Shown here in pieces: positions 33,739 through 44,510 of a stretch of DNA of 64,000 nucleotides. Made by a program: the position numbers and the translations under genes. The notes beneath the pieces are model-generated. The model had not been told where the DNA came from. It worked only from the letters and a program-made list of their open reading frames with translations, and made no database searches. How positions within the stretch are numbered: the first letter of the stretch is position 1; each line of letters begins with the position of its first letter. Source of the DNA: Megascapheus bottae (Eukaryota; Chordata; Mammalia; Rodentia; Geomyidae); assembly GCA_024803745.1 (NCBI GenBank), contig JANJXV010000100.1, forward strand, positions 1,116,001-1,180,000. Reading direction: 5' to 3'.

Positions 33739-34070
33739 TCTCTCCCTCCCTGTCTCTGTCTCTGTCTCTCTCTCTCTTTCCCTCCCTCCTGTCTCTGTCT
33801 CTGTCTCTCTCTTGCTCTCTCTCTCTCTGTCTCTCTCCCTCCCTCCTGGCTCTGGCTCTGTCTCTGCCTCTGTCTGTCTCTGTCTCTGTCTGTCTCTCTC
33901 TCTGACTCTGTCTCTCTCTCTCTTGCTCTCTCTGTCTTTCTCTGTCTCTGTCTGTCTGTCTCTGTCTCTGTCTGTCTCTGTCTCTCTCTCAATGTCTCTC
34001 TGTCTCTGCCTCTCTCTGTCTCTCTCTGTGTCTCTGTCCCTGTCTCTCTCTCTGTCTCTCTCTCTCTCTG
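33739..34070. repeat. CT-rich variable array of copy 2
   Basis: About 330 bp of TCTG/CTCT/CTCCCTCCTG units, the counterpart of 20201-20610. The high-scoring Ser/Leu and Arg/Glu frames on the two strands come from this array. Confidence 0.95.
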
Positions 34071-34287
34071 AGTGATTTTGTGCCTTTCCAAGAGCAGACT
34101 TGTGCTGTGTGACTCCCACCAGCTATGAGACAAGAAGAGGTCCTGCATTTACTTAAGAAGCGGCAGAACCCAGGAGTGATATAATCAAGTCTCCATCATT
34201 GGTAACCTTGTAAGTCCAAGATTCAGACTTCCTAATGCTACATTTTCCAACACTTAGTTTTGAATCCATTAGTGTAAAATGTGATAG

Positions 34288-34290
<3 letters not shown>

Positions 34291-34348
<58 letters not shown>

Positions 34349-34381
34349 CAGATAGATAGATAAATAGATACATAAATACAT
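34291..34381. repeat. Compound (TC)n-(GATA)n microsatellite of copy 2
   Basis: Pure TC of about 56 bp followed by GATA-type units; near-identical in length to copy 1. Confidence 0.95.
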
Positions 34382-34701
34382 ATGGTAAGTATATATACAG
34401 TGAATTTATTTTAAAACACAAAGATAAGGGTTGAGGTGCTTGCACTCAAAATGCAAAGCCTTTCAAAATGACATAGTAATGAATTAAATTCTGTATGCTC
34501 TCTCAGAAGGAGAAGCAAGAAGTGTCCCTAACAAAGGGAAAAGTTTAAACAGCATAGAGAAAACATTATCATCAGTTCCTCTCCTTTGGCTTTGTAGTTG
34601 AGTAGGATGAGAACCCCTATCGCTCTGAACGATTTCCTGTTTTGCACCATGCTACAATTACTCCCCTGGTTAAACAGTGATTTTAAAAAATAAAAGAGAG
34701 A

Positions 34702-35476
34702 GAGGACAGAAGATGCGCTGAGACAATAGGGATGCTTCCTAGTTCTCTCTCACAAAAAGAGAGAACCAGGGAGTCCCAGGAGCCAATTATCTTAAGAAAT
34801 CCAAACCAACAAACTTAAAAAGCAACAGAGAAGGCCTAAAAGTGGAAAAGAAATCCAGATAAAGCTCACATCCAACTTTCTCAAAGAATTCGGAACGCGA
34901 GGACCACTCCCCCCAACTCTCTCCGATGGCTCCAAGCTGCGAAAACTGGCGGCTGGCGGAGGGCAGCCCAACCCCTGCAGAAACCAGCATAGAACTGGTT
35001 CCACCACCGTGGAACACACACAGATGGAACGCAGAGGCGTGAGTAATACAGCGATTCCCTAAACCCATCGGAAATGTAGGGCGGGTGCCAAGCAATAGAA
35101 CTTAACTCAGACCCCTTCATCCCACCCGAGAAAGACTGGCAGGAGTAGGGGGGCAAGGAATTAAGAATCCTGTCCCTTCCCTCAACAGCCCCCTCCCTCT
35201 GGCCATTGACTGGAGAATGACAGGTGGGCTACCTAAGACGCAGCACCCCACCAAGGGAGGCGGAGCTGTCCCAACTCCCACCCACCCAACGGGCTTAACT
35301 CCCAGCCCTCTGACTGGAGACTGACAAGCAGGCGGACGCTAAGACTCCTCTCCCAGGCCACTGGATCTGGAGAGTGGAGGGCGCTGGGACCTGGCCTTAC
35401 AAAAGTGGGTAGGGTGTGCGGGAAAATAGGAGCCATCATCTCTCCCCCATCAATTCTTGAGCGAGGCATCCTCCAG
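34702..35476 (+). promoter_or_regulatory. L1 5' UTR of copy 2, internally deleted
   Basis: Begins GAGGACAGAAGATG with small deletions relative to copy 1 (GCGCTGAG against GCGTCGAG). It lacks about 115 bp after 'agaactgg' at 34998. It ends in GCATCCTCCAG at 35476, the same junction base as copy 1. Confidence 0.75.
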
Positions 35477-36986
35477 GACTTTTTGATGAAAACTTTAAAA
35501 CCCTAAAAAAGGAAATTAAAGCAGAACTAAGGAAATGGAAAAACCTCCCATGCTCCTGGATTGGAAGAATCAACATTGTGAAAATGACAATCTTGCCAAG
35601 GGCTATCTCCAAGTTCAATGCACTACCCATCAATATCCCAATGGCATTCTTTAAAGAAATAGAAGAAGCAATTCAAAATTTCATATGGAATAATAAAAGA
35701 CCCCGTATAGCAAAAACACTTCTTAGCAGAAAGAACAGTGCCGGAGGAATTTCAATCCAAACTTTAGACTCTATTACGGAGCTATAATTCTCAAAACAGC
35801 TTGGTTCTGGCGCAAGAACAGGCCTGAAGACCAATGGAATAGAACTGAGGACCCAGATATTAAACCACAGACCTATGGCGACCTAATCTTTGACAAGGGA
35901 GCCAAAAAAATAGAATGGAAGAAAGACAGCCTCTTCAACAAGTTGTGCTGGCAGAACTGGTTAAGCACCTGCAGAAAACCAAAGCTGGATCCTTCTTTGT
36001 CACCTTGCACTAGAATTAACTCCAAATGGATCAAAGACCTGGAGGTAAAAGCTGACACACTGAAAACTCTACAGGAAGGAATAGGAGATACACTAGGCCT
36101 CCTTGGCCCAGGTCGAAACTTTCTTAATAAGGACCAAGAATCACAACAAATCAGAGAAAGGCTGGATAAGTGGGACTGCATTAAACTGCAGAGCTTTTGC
36201 ATGGCAAAGGACATAGCTACTAAACTAATCAGGAAGCCTACAGAGAGGGAGAAGATCTTCACCAACCAAACAACGGACAAAGGCCTCATATCTAAAATAT
36301 ATCAACAACTCAAAAAATTGAATCACTCCAAAACTAACCTCCAAAGTAACAACTATCCCATTAAAAAATGGGCCAAAGACTTAAAGAGAGTCTTCTCTGA
36401 AGAAGAAACAAAAATGGCCTATAGACACATGAAGAAATGCTCAACATCTCTGGTCATAAAAGAAATGCAAATCAAAACAACTCTAAGATTCCACCTCACT
36501 CCAGCTAGAATGGCCAGGATCAGGAAAATGAATGACAACAGATGCTGGAGTGGATGTGGCCAGGAGGGATCACTACTACACTGCTGTTGGGAGTGCAAAC
36601 TCGTCCAACCACTATGGAAAGTAGTGTGGCAGTGCCTCAAAAGGCTAATCATAGAACTCCCCTATGACCCAGCAATTCCACTACTTGGCATTTACCCAAC
36701 CACCCAGAAACAAGGACATACTAAACCCACTAGCACAACAATGTTCACTGCAGCACTATTCACCATAGCAAAGATATGGAACCAACCTAGATGTCCCTCA
36801 GTTGATGAGTGGATCAACAAGTTGTGGTATTTGTACACAATGGAATTCTATGCTGCTGTCAGAAAGAACGACATCGCCCCATTTGTTAGGAAATGGAAAG
36901 ACTTAGAAAAAAACATATTAAGTGAAGTAAGCCAGACTCAAAGGAACTTAGGCTCAATGGTTTCCCTCATTCGTCATAATCAGTAG
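35477..36986 (+). pseudogene. L1 ORF2 C-terminal remnant, copy 2
   Basis: Same ORF2 segment as copy 1. A one-base loss at the junction (GACTTTTTGATG against GACCTTTCTGATG) and another near 35756 shift the frame. From about 35943 an open stretch of 347 codons runs to the natural-looking stop at 36984-36986. It includes [50 protein letters not shown] and an intact cysteine motif (CWSGCG...LHCCWECK). Without endonuclease and reverse transcriptase domains it cannot be autonomous. Confidence 0.9.
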
Positions 36987-37420
36987 AAACCTTGGGCTCT
37001 ACTAGCAGAGATTTGCAATAGAGCAAAATCTTGATACATAAGGACATATAATGTGAAGCCAATTGAAAGGACCTCCAGGATAGTGAAACAAAAGCCATAT
37101 AATGAATGATTGTTGTCCTTAATGTACTATGTTGTCTCTCATCTCTTTTGCTGTCCCTTGGTTATCTCATATTGGTATAGTATCTCTCTTTGTTATCTGA
37201 TATATTGAATTTATTTGTATTTGGATATTTGAAATTTGATAGGGAAGGGGGGAAAAACAAGACGGGTGGGGGGTGTGGGGGGGAAGGGAAACGGGTACCA
37301 AGACATGTGAAAGGGTATCAATGTATGTGAATTAATGCACCTTCTATATGGCAAATATCATGTAACCCTTTTACTAATTACAATAAAAAAGAAAAAAAAG
37401 CAATTAAAAAAAAAAGAAAA
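36987..37420 (+). mobile_element. L1 3' UTR and tail of copy 2
   Basis: Parallel to 23598-24042, with the G-rich tract at about 37243-37290 and the 'caataaaaaagaaaaaaaag' tail. Confidence 0.9.
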
Positions 37421-37434
37421 TAGAAAACGGTATA

Positions 37435-37640
37435 ACCACGTCAGAAAATGTGTTTGCTGTTTCTCCAAACCTTAAACACCCACCTACTGTATGATTAAGG
37501 TATTCATACCTCACAATGCATTCCAGAAAGAAAGAAAAAAAACAGCATATACTGCTACAAAGACTTGTGCACACATGTTCACAGCAGCTTTATGTGTGTG
37601 GGGAAACATAAAAATAAAACAGTAATAGCCAACGGCAGCT
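37435..37640 (+). mobile_element. Ancient L1 ORF2 C-terminal fragment
   Basis: 'cttaaacacccacctactgt' and 'gacttgtgcacacatgttca' then 'cagcagctttatgtgtg' and 'aatagccaacg' follow the conserved L1 order (LPYDPA... to FIAALF... region). Heavily decayed and independent of the young L1 just upstream. Confidence 0.6.
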
Positions 37641-37654
37641 CCACATTTGTGCCC

Positions 37655-38235
37655 CAGCCTTGAGCACAGACACTCAGGCTGCCGGCCCGAGTGCAAGGGC
37701 CAGGAAGGCGCCGAGGGGCTGAGCTGTGGTTATAACTCTTCCTTATCTGACAGCTAATGAAATGTAAACAACAGCCATCTCACCGTGACTCCCGCAAGAC
37801 ACAGACTCAACAATCTTCATGGCAAAAACCAAAAAATGAAAAACCCACTGGAAGGCTTCACGCATCGCGCGCTTCAGGCCTGGGAAATGCGCCCAGGGGC
37901 AACTTCGCGCATGCGCAGATCCTCCCACCTGAGAGACACGCGCAAGGAGCAACTTCACACATGTGCAGATCCTCAGCCTGAGCTGCACAAGGCACAACTT
38001 CGCGCATGCACAGATCCTCCCAAAACATATCAGCCCAGTCAAGGCCCCTCGTTCCTCTCAGACCATGAGGCCCCAGCCCCATGCAGGCCCCGTGCAGCCC
38101 CCGTGTCGCCCCAACTGGGGTCTCTACTCCCTGGTTCATTCACCTGCAAGCCCCGGCACAGATACCTGAAAGACCTGGTCTCTTTCTTCCTCAGGGTCAG
38201 GGGTGTTAGGGGTGAGGAAGAGGATGCCCTCAGGT
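37655..38235. promoter_or_regulatory. CpG-rich island, candidate promoter or LTR
   Basis: This ~580 bp block is markedly richer in G+C and CpG than its surroundings. It contains three related units at about 37899, 37949 and 37994, each with an ACTTCRCRCATGYRCAGATC core. The first holds CGCGCATGCGCA, the consensus NRF1 site, and the third CGCGCATGCACA. At 38167-38194 a pyrimidine run ending TTCCTCAG|G resembles a splice acceptor. About 100 bp further on (38290-38440), 'cttgatcagtaaagcttctc' is like the polyadenylation region of some LTRs, so a decayed solo LTR is an alternative. The overlapping frames of 65-150 codons on both strands have no recognised domain. Confidence 0.5.
37899..38019. repeat. 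Three-unit direct repeat with NRF1-like cores
   Basis: Units start at 37899, 37949 and about 37994 (spacing 50 and 45 bp). The 12-base core is CGCGCATGCGCA in unit 1, CACACATGTGCA in unit 2 and CGCGCATGCACA in unit 3. Every difference is a C-to-T or G-to-A change at a CpG of unit 1. Confidence 0.85.
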
Positions 38236-38239
38236 GAAT

Positions 38240-40268
38240 TCAACACCTCCAAAATGAATGTACACACACCTTACACAAAACAATACTAGTAGCCTGCTTT
38301 TCAGTGCATTAGCTTGGGGAACGATTGTGCCTGAGGTTATTTTCTACTTGATCAGTAAAGCTTCTCCTTATCACAGTTCTGCCTAGTTGATTCTTTTTGA
38401 GCTTTCTTTCAGAACTGCAAATCAGTCACTTCAGGACCAGACTAGAGGTACAGCAAAGATTATCCTGAGGCATGTAATTTGTTTTAATTTCAGTGAATCC
38501 TCAAGAAAAATTTCTGAGACAACTTCAGTACATTTTGACAACCCCTATTATTCTCAATGCCACAAATCATCAGGAAAATTCTAATATTAATGTAGTGTGG
38601 AGTTATGAAATATTTGCCCAGAGAATAGTTCATATTCAAATTAATATTTAAAATGGCTTGTTTTCTACCAAGTGGATTTCATTAATTTCCTACTAACATA
38701 CAAACATACAGGCCTTTTTCCTGTCTGAATTTTTTAGTAACTAGCATTTCTTCTAATCAAGTTAATCTTAATCCCTTTAAAGCACAACTTACATTAATTC
38801 CACAACAATGCAGCTAACTAGTATGTGAGTTTTAGAAAAGATGGAAATAATGGCTCTGTGAGGGTTTTTTAAATCATTTTTCATATATTTTAAAGCCTGC
38901 AGGATTCCAAAATTTTTATGACCTTAAAATTATCTCACTTTTTAAACATATAATATTAAACTTGAAATTGTCTATGAAAGAAGAAAAATATGTAGGAGGC
39001 TGCAAAACATAATAGTATCCCAGAATCAGAGAAAATGTGGACTGTCTGAGCTTAACAGAAAGGCCATCGCAGTGCTAAGTCTTTTCCTCTTACCTACAGA
39101 GACCATGCAGTGAATTTTAAGAGTACAATCTGATGAAAGAGGAAAAGGGAAGATGCTTAGAGAATATAAACTACTCAGAGCATCAGAGCTTCATGGGAAA
39201 AGGTACTGTGTTTTAAAATCATATTAATAACACATATGTCCTTTCTAGGTAACACAACATGCATAAAGCTTACTGAGTGTTGTACATCTAATAATCCATA
39301 TACATAACAACTGGCATTGTTCTTTTTCATGCCTCTACAAAGTGCCGCTCGGGTTCATCTTTCTCTGTAAGCTTTTTACTACCCCAGGAAAAACTAATAA
39401 AATAGCATATAGGATAGTTGTGTTGGACAGCAGTACCTTCCCACAGAATTGGATGTCTGGTCGACCTCGGTGAAATAGATATTGTTACTTCAGGCCAAGG
39501 TGTTAAGTAATTTTGCTCTGTGTGTTCTGAGTACTGGGGAAACAAGTCTCAGTCCCTGATGGCATTGTAAGTTAAGGTGTAACCGATAAATCCAGCAAAA
39601 TCCAGCCGAAAGAATAGGCATTGTTGATCACACATTGCCTGCCAAACAGCCAACAGGCTTGATCCGTGTTCTGTTATTTAGTCTGTTGAGTTTTGTGGAT
39701 GAGTGTTTCAAGTGAAGTTTCCAGTGTTGTTTCTCAGTCTTGAGAAACGTGGATGGTACCATCAGTCTATTCCTCACTCAGTAGTCAAGGGCACTTCTTA
39801 GAGACACCATTCTGGTTTCTTTGGCAACAGGACAGCATCAAAACAGGGAAGCAACCAGCAGGACAGGAAGAGCTCTTTCAAGTTCACATCTAAAAACACC
39901 ACTCCCAGTCATACATCTGGAAAACAGGCCAAGGAAGACACATTTGAAAGATACTCTGCCTCATTGGGAATTTTGAAAATTATGTAAAGGAATAGGACAT
40001 TTCCCTTTTGTGGGAGGACAAATTAATACATCAATAGTGGGTCTAAACTTTAAACATGCATACCTTCTGAAACTAATTTTGTTTCTATTAATGTACAGTA
40101 TGCTGTACCACCTCAGTATTGAATTAGGAAGTAGCTAAAGTAATATAATAAATCCAGGCAGAGGAATCTCTATTCAACTTTGAGAAAGACTATAAATCTA
40201 TATATACTGACATGGGAAGTATCTTGATTATATTACAAGGTTTAAAAAAAACAGTTCAAATAACAATA
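38240..40268. other. Mostly featureless; possible LTR tail at 38290-38440
   Basis: Apart from the polyadenylation-like stretch near 38345-38375 (a variant AGTAAA followed by a GT-poor, TC-rich region), no repeat or frame above 72 codons is recognisable. Confidence 0.4.
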
Positions 40269-40271
40269 GAA

Positions 40272-40357
40272 CAGGCTGGAAATGTGGCTTGGTGGAAGAG
40301 TGTGCCTAACCCGCAATGCCTGGGCTTTCATTTCTAGCCCCAGGACTGGCAAAAATG
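40272..40357 (+). mobile_element. Internally deleted IDL-Geo SINE
   Basis: Begins 'ggctggaaatgtggcttggt' (IDL start with A box). After a degraded B-box region ('ggctttcatttctagcc') it passes directly into the last 20 bases of the Geo half ('ccccaggactggcaaaaa'). About 110 bases of the usual dimer are missing. Confidence 0.75.
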
Positions 40358-40404
40358 ACAGTGGGATACACTGTCTATTTTCATGTGTGAAAAAGCATGT
40401 GCAT

Positions 40405-41272
40405 CCACCTCACTCCAGTTAGAATGGCCAGGATCAGGAAAACCAATAATAACAGATGCTGGAGGGGATGTGGCCAGGAGGGATCACTACTACACTGTTG
40501 GTGGGAGTGCAAACTCATTCAACCCCTATGGAAAGCAGTGTGGCAGTGCCTCAAAAGGCTAAACATAGAACTCCAATATGAACCAGCAATTCCACTACTT
40601 GGCATTTACCCAATCATTGCAGCACTATTCATCATAGCAAGATATGGAACCAACCTAGATGTCCCTCAGTTGATGAGTGGATCAACAAGTTGTGGTATTT
40701 GTACACAATGGAATTCTATGCTGCTGTCAGAAAGAATGATATCGCCCCATTTGTTAGGAAATGGAAAGACTTAGAAAAAATCATATTAAGTGAAGTAAGC
40801 CAGACTCAAAGGAACTTAGGCTCAATGGGTTCCCTCTTTCGTCATAATCAGTAGAAACCTTGGGCTCTCCTAGCAGAGATCTGCAATAGAGCAAAATCTT
40901 GATACATAAGGCCGTATAGTATGAAGCTAATTGAAAGGACCTCGAGGATATTGAAACAAAAGCCACATAACGAATGATTGTTGTCCTTAATGTACTGTAT
41001 TATCTCTCATCTCCTTTGCTGTCCCTTGGTTATCTCATATTGTTATAGTATCTCACTTTGTTATATGATATATTGAATTTATTTGTATTTGGTTATTTGA
41101 AATTGGATAGGGAAGGGGAGAAAACAAAGATGGGGGTTGGGGGGCTGGGTGGTGGGGAAGGGTAATTGGTACCAAGACATGTTAAAGGGTATCAATGTAT
41201 GTGAATTAATGCACCTTCTATCTGGCAAATATCATGCAACTCTTTCATTAATTACAATAAAAATATATTAGA
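40405..41272 (+). mobile_element. 5'-truncated young L1 (ORF2 C-terminus plus 3' UTR)
   Basis: Starts within ORF2 at HLTPVRMARI. The cysteine motif is intact (CWRGCGQEGS, LHCWWECK). An internal deletion removes about 45 bases after LLGIYP, and a one-base loss in ATAGCAAGATATGG shifts the frame, so the translated end (from about 40640) is scrambled. The 3' UTR has the usual G-rich tract (41115-41162) and ends 'attacaataaaaatatatta'. Target-site duplication not clear. Confidence 0.9.
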
Positions 41273-41386
41273 AAACCACAAGTGAAAGCTTGACTGAGGA
41301 TTTTCAACCATTGAAGCTCATTTAACTTCACTCATGGGAGGACAATTTGGTTTTCTTGCTAAGCTAATGAAAGTTTCAATGTAGTC

Positions 41387-41717
41387 CGTTACCAGTGGCA
41401 CACGCCTGTAATTCTACCTACTCAGGATGCTGAGATCTGCGGTTTGCAGTTCAAACCCAGCCAGGGCACTAAAATGTCCATGAGACTCTTATCTTCAATT
41501 AATCACCAGAGAACTGGAAGTGGCGCTGTAGCTCATGAAGTAGGGTAGTATCCTTGAGCTGAAGAGCGCAGGGACAATGCCTAGGCCCAGAGTTCAAATC
41601 CCATGACTGACCAAAAAAAAAAAGCTGGAAGTTGCAGAGAGCTAGCCTTGAGCAAAAGAAGCTCAGGATAGCTACCAGGCCCTGAGTTCAAGCCCCAAGA
41701 AAGGCAAAAATAAATTA
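41387..41717 (+). mobile_element. Trimeric SINE: B1-like + Geo + Geo
   Basis: The first part (41387-41515) is a 7SL/B1-like body: 'agtggcacacgcctgtaatt', 'ctactcaggatgctgagatc'. It is followed by a Geo monomer ('aactggaagtggcgctgtag' to 'catgactgaccaaaaaaaa', 41510-41620), an A-run, and then a second Geo monomer ('agctggaagttgcagagag' to 'ccccaagaaaggcaaaaat', 41623-41712). The B1-like + Geo pairing recurs antisense at 12683, 47415 and 57321; the extra Geo is unique to this copy. Confidence 0.8.
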
Positions 41718-41719
41718 AA

Positions 41720-43565
41720 AAAATTTAAAGTCTCAATATTTCTTCAACTAAATGAACTGTGTTAACTTCATTGCTTAAATTCATTATATTTAACATTTAT
41801 TTAAATTCTGTTTACTACTGAAATATAAGTTTATTTCATTTTTAATGACACTAAAGTCAAATGCTACTTTTATAAATTCCTCTAAGTCAAGCTTACCAAA
41901 ATGTCAGTATCTTTTTTCAATTCCATAATTCTTACATATGTATTATTCTTTTGGTGTTTCTGTAAATTTATTACAAGGTTCAATATTTCTGTCTGAAAAA
42001 GAAATCAAGAGTTCTACAGTTAGTACTGAAAATCCAAAGTACTACGTTTGCTACAAGAACTTGAATTTTATTTTACCAGAAACAAACTTTTATATGGATA
42101 TGTAAGCTTTGATTTATAAAAATAAAACATGAAGTAAAACAAGTAATTGAAATGGAGTAATATTTTACAAGATACATACTTAAGAATGACGATGAAGAAT
42201 TTTATGTAGAGAATATATTTTCTAAATATTTCGTAAGAAAGTTATCTAGTCAGACCACAAAAATTTGTCAGAATCTTACGAGTTGCAATAACAGTAACTA
42301 TCAAATACAGGTTGTAGGGCATGTGCTTATTTTTTTCATCCAAAATCCGATGTATTTGAAGACTGTGCCAATACCCATTGGGACAGGTAATATCCAATAG
42401 CTTAAATAACAGAGTTTCTATTTCAGATAACATTGTATATTATCCAGTGTCTGAAGATATATTCTCCTCAGTAATAATGATGAGGACCTCAGTTCAAACA
42501 TCTGTCATTATTCTGTTCTCACTCCAAAACTGATGATGCCTAAAAGTTTGGAAATATACCAATAAAGATTTGCTATCCAAGATAGACCAGACTTTTATCC
42601 CTATTAGAAAGTCCAAATAAGGTGAAATTCTGCTCAGTACTCATACAAAAAAAGGAAGCACTTATAACTTCATGTGCATTTTGATTAGTGTAACTTCATA
42701 AAGACCAAGATGTAAAAGAATAACGATTTGTTATTTCACAGTGAGGGACGAGAGTACCAGGATTAATATATTGTCAGGCCAACCCAGAACAAAGAATAAT
42801 CAATGATTTCATTGGGGAAACCTGTGCAAATTTGCAGAGGAATCCCATAGTATACTGATGAATGTGTAAACCAGGCTAGGACTGACTAGTCTTATTGTAC
42901 AGCTTTAAAGTGTGAAGAGGGAAGAGTGTTGTAAACCAGCTCCCCACGGGGTCTGACAACAATGATTTAAATACTTAAAGTCTCCAGCAATGGCCCTAAG
43001 GGCATACAGAAAAATGAAGAAACATTTAATCAAGAGAATCAAATAAAATCCAATAAAAACAGGGAAAGTCTGTGGCATGAGAGGAATGGTTCCCTCCTTC
43101 ACCTCTCCCAGTCTACCAGGATAGTAACTCCATTACAGTCAGACGTAGTCAGAAACATAAGACTCCCCATCCTTCATAAACCAACCAAGAGTTATGGTAC
43201 TTTGGGCAGAGTTCCAGGAGAAATATGAGGAAAAGGATGCCAGCCCTTCTCGTTCAATCCTCCCTTCGCTCAGCTCCATGTTACAGAAGGTAAATTCTAA
43301 TGTCTGTAGGTGAGAAGACAATGTTCCTCTATTCCCACTATCCAGACCGTGGGGTGAAATGCTTAAAATACTGGAACTCTGATTACAAGGTTTATGGAAA
43401 AGCCACCGTAACTGAAACATCATGGCAGCACATGTGGATTTAAGGAACTGAGAATCTGGAAACAAGCCCTTGTGTTTACTATTGTCTCATCTCCAAACAG
43501 AAAGAGAGATGGGGAAAAGGAGTCCTTCTAGCAAATGGCACTGGAACACCTATAGTCTAAACCAA
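41720..43565. other. No feature recognised
   Basis: AT-rich to 42900, then more balanced. A 108-codon minus frame (43139-43465) shows no domain. Nothing supports a gene. Confidence 0.45.
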
Positions 43566-43946
43566 AAGTACTTAAAAATGCATTAATGACTCCACCATGA
43601 GAGGTAACAATATAAAATATTTGGAAAGGAAAAATGAGGCATGAATCTTCACATCTTTACTTTTCCCACTGGTTTCTTAGATGGCATCTAAAGTAAGGAC
43701 AACACAAAAATGTATGGATAAATTTGATTTTCTCAAAATTGAAGACATCTACACCTCAAAGTACACTATCAAAAAAGTGAGAAACAGTCCCACAGATGGG
43801 AAAAAATATCTGCAAGTCATATATTACTATAAAATCTTTGTATATAGACTATACAACACAATAGTAGAAACCATGCAGTCTATGCTTAACTATGGACCAA
43901 GACTTGAATTTTTAGTTTCACAAAGATGATATAAAAATCACTAATG

Positions 43947-44307
43947 AGGAGAAGGAAGATGGACATATAATGTGAAGCTAACTGAAAGGACCTCCAGGAT
44001 AGTGAAACAAAAGCCATATAATGAATGATTGTTGTCCTTAATGTACTATGTTGTCTCTCATCTCCTTTGCTGTCCCTTGGTTATCTCATATTGGTATAGT
44101 ATCTCACTTTGTTACCTGATATATTGAATTTATTTGTATTTGGATATTTGAAATTTGATAGGGAAGCGGGGAAAACCAAGACGGGTGGGGGGTGTGGGGG
44201 GGGGAGGGAAACGGGTACCAAGACTTGTGAAAGGGTATCAATGTATGTGAATTAATGCACCTTCTATCTGGCAAATATCATGTAACCCTTTTACTAATTA
44301 CAATAAA
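43947..44307 (+). mobile_element. Minimal L1: first ~16 bases joined to the 3' UTR
   Basis: After the target-site duplication AAAAATCACTAATG (43933-43946), the insert starts AGGAGAAGGAAGATGG, matching 14 of 16 bases of the L1 5' terminus (GGGGGAAGGAAGATGG at 8090, minus). It then continues at once with L1 3' UTR ('acatataatgtgaagc'), through the G-rich tract to poly(A). The second target-site copy is at 44308-44321. The join has a GG microhomology. The whole body between is absent. Confidence 0.8.
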
Positions 44308-44321
44308 AAAAATCACTAATG

Positions 44322-44510
44322 GGTCCAGTAGTTTGGCCTAATGGTAGAGTGCTGTGTAGCATACACGAAGACCTGGGTTCCAGTGCACGGTACCACATAC
44401 ATAGAAAAGAATCGAAAGTGGTGTTGTGGCTCAAATGGTAGAGCTCTAGCCTTGAGAAAGTCCAAGGACAGTGTTCAAACCCTGAGTTCAAGCCCCAGGA
44501 CTGGCAAAGA
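44322..44510 (+). mobile_element. IDL-Geo SINE
   Basis: Plus-strand dimer ('agtttggcctaatggtagag' to 'ccccaggactggcaaag') with a degraded B box. A third copy of the site, AAATCACTAA, follows at about 44510-44519. The sites at 43933, 44308 and 44510 show that this SINE and the minimal L1 used the same target sequence. Confidence 0.92.

Larger units (their letters stand above)
33681..37420 (+). mobile_element. Composite L1-containing block, copy 2
   Basis: Same module order and boundaries as copy 1: CT array 33739-34070, spacer, (TC)n/GATA 34291-34381, spacer, L1 5' UTR from about 34702, junction at 35476/35477, ORF2 remnant, 3' UTR and an A-rich tail to about 37420. It differs by a deletion of about 115 bp in the 5' UTR after 34998, a shorter CT array and scattered substitutions. 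It lies about 13.5 kb downstream of copy 1 in direct orientation. The flank beyond the tail is unrelated to that of copy 1. Confidence 0.75.

Noticed and set aside
37785..38237. 150-codon plus frame in the CpG block as a protein gene
   Set aside because: Low stop density follows from the high GC content. It runs through the three-unit repeat, several other frames on both strands are equally open, and no domain is recognisable.
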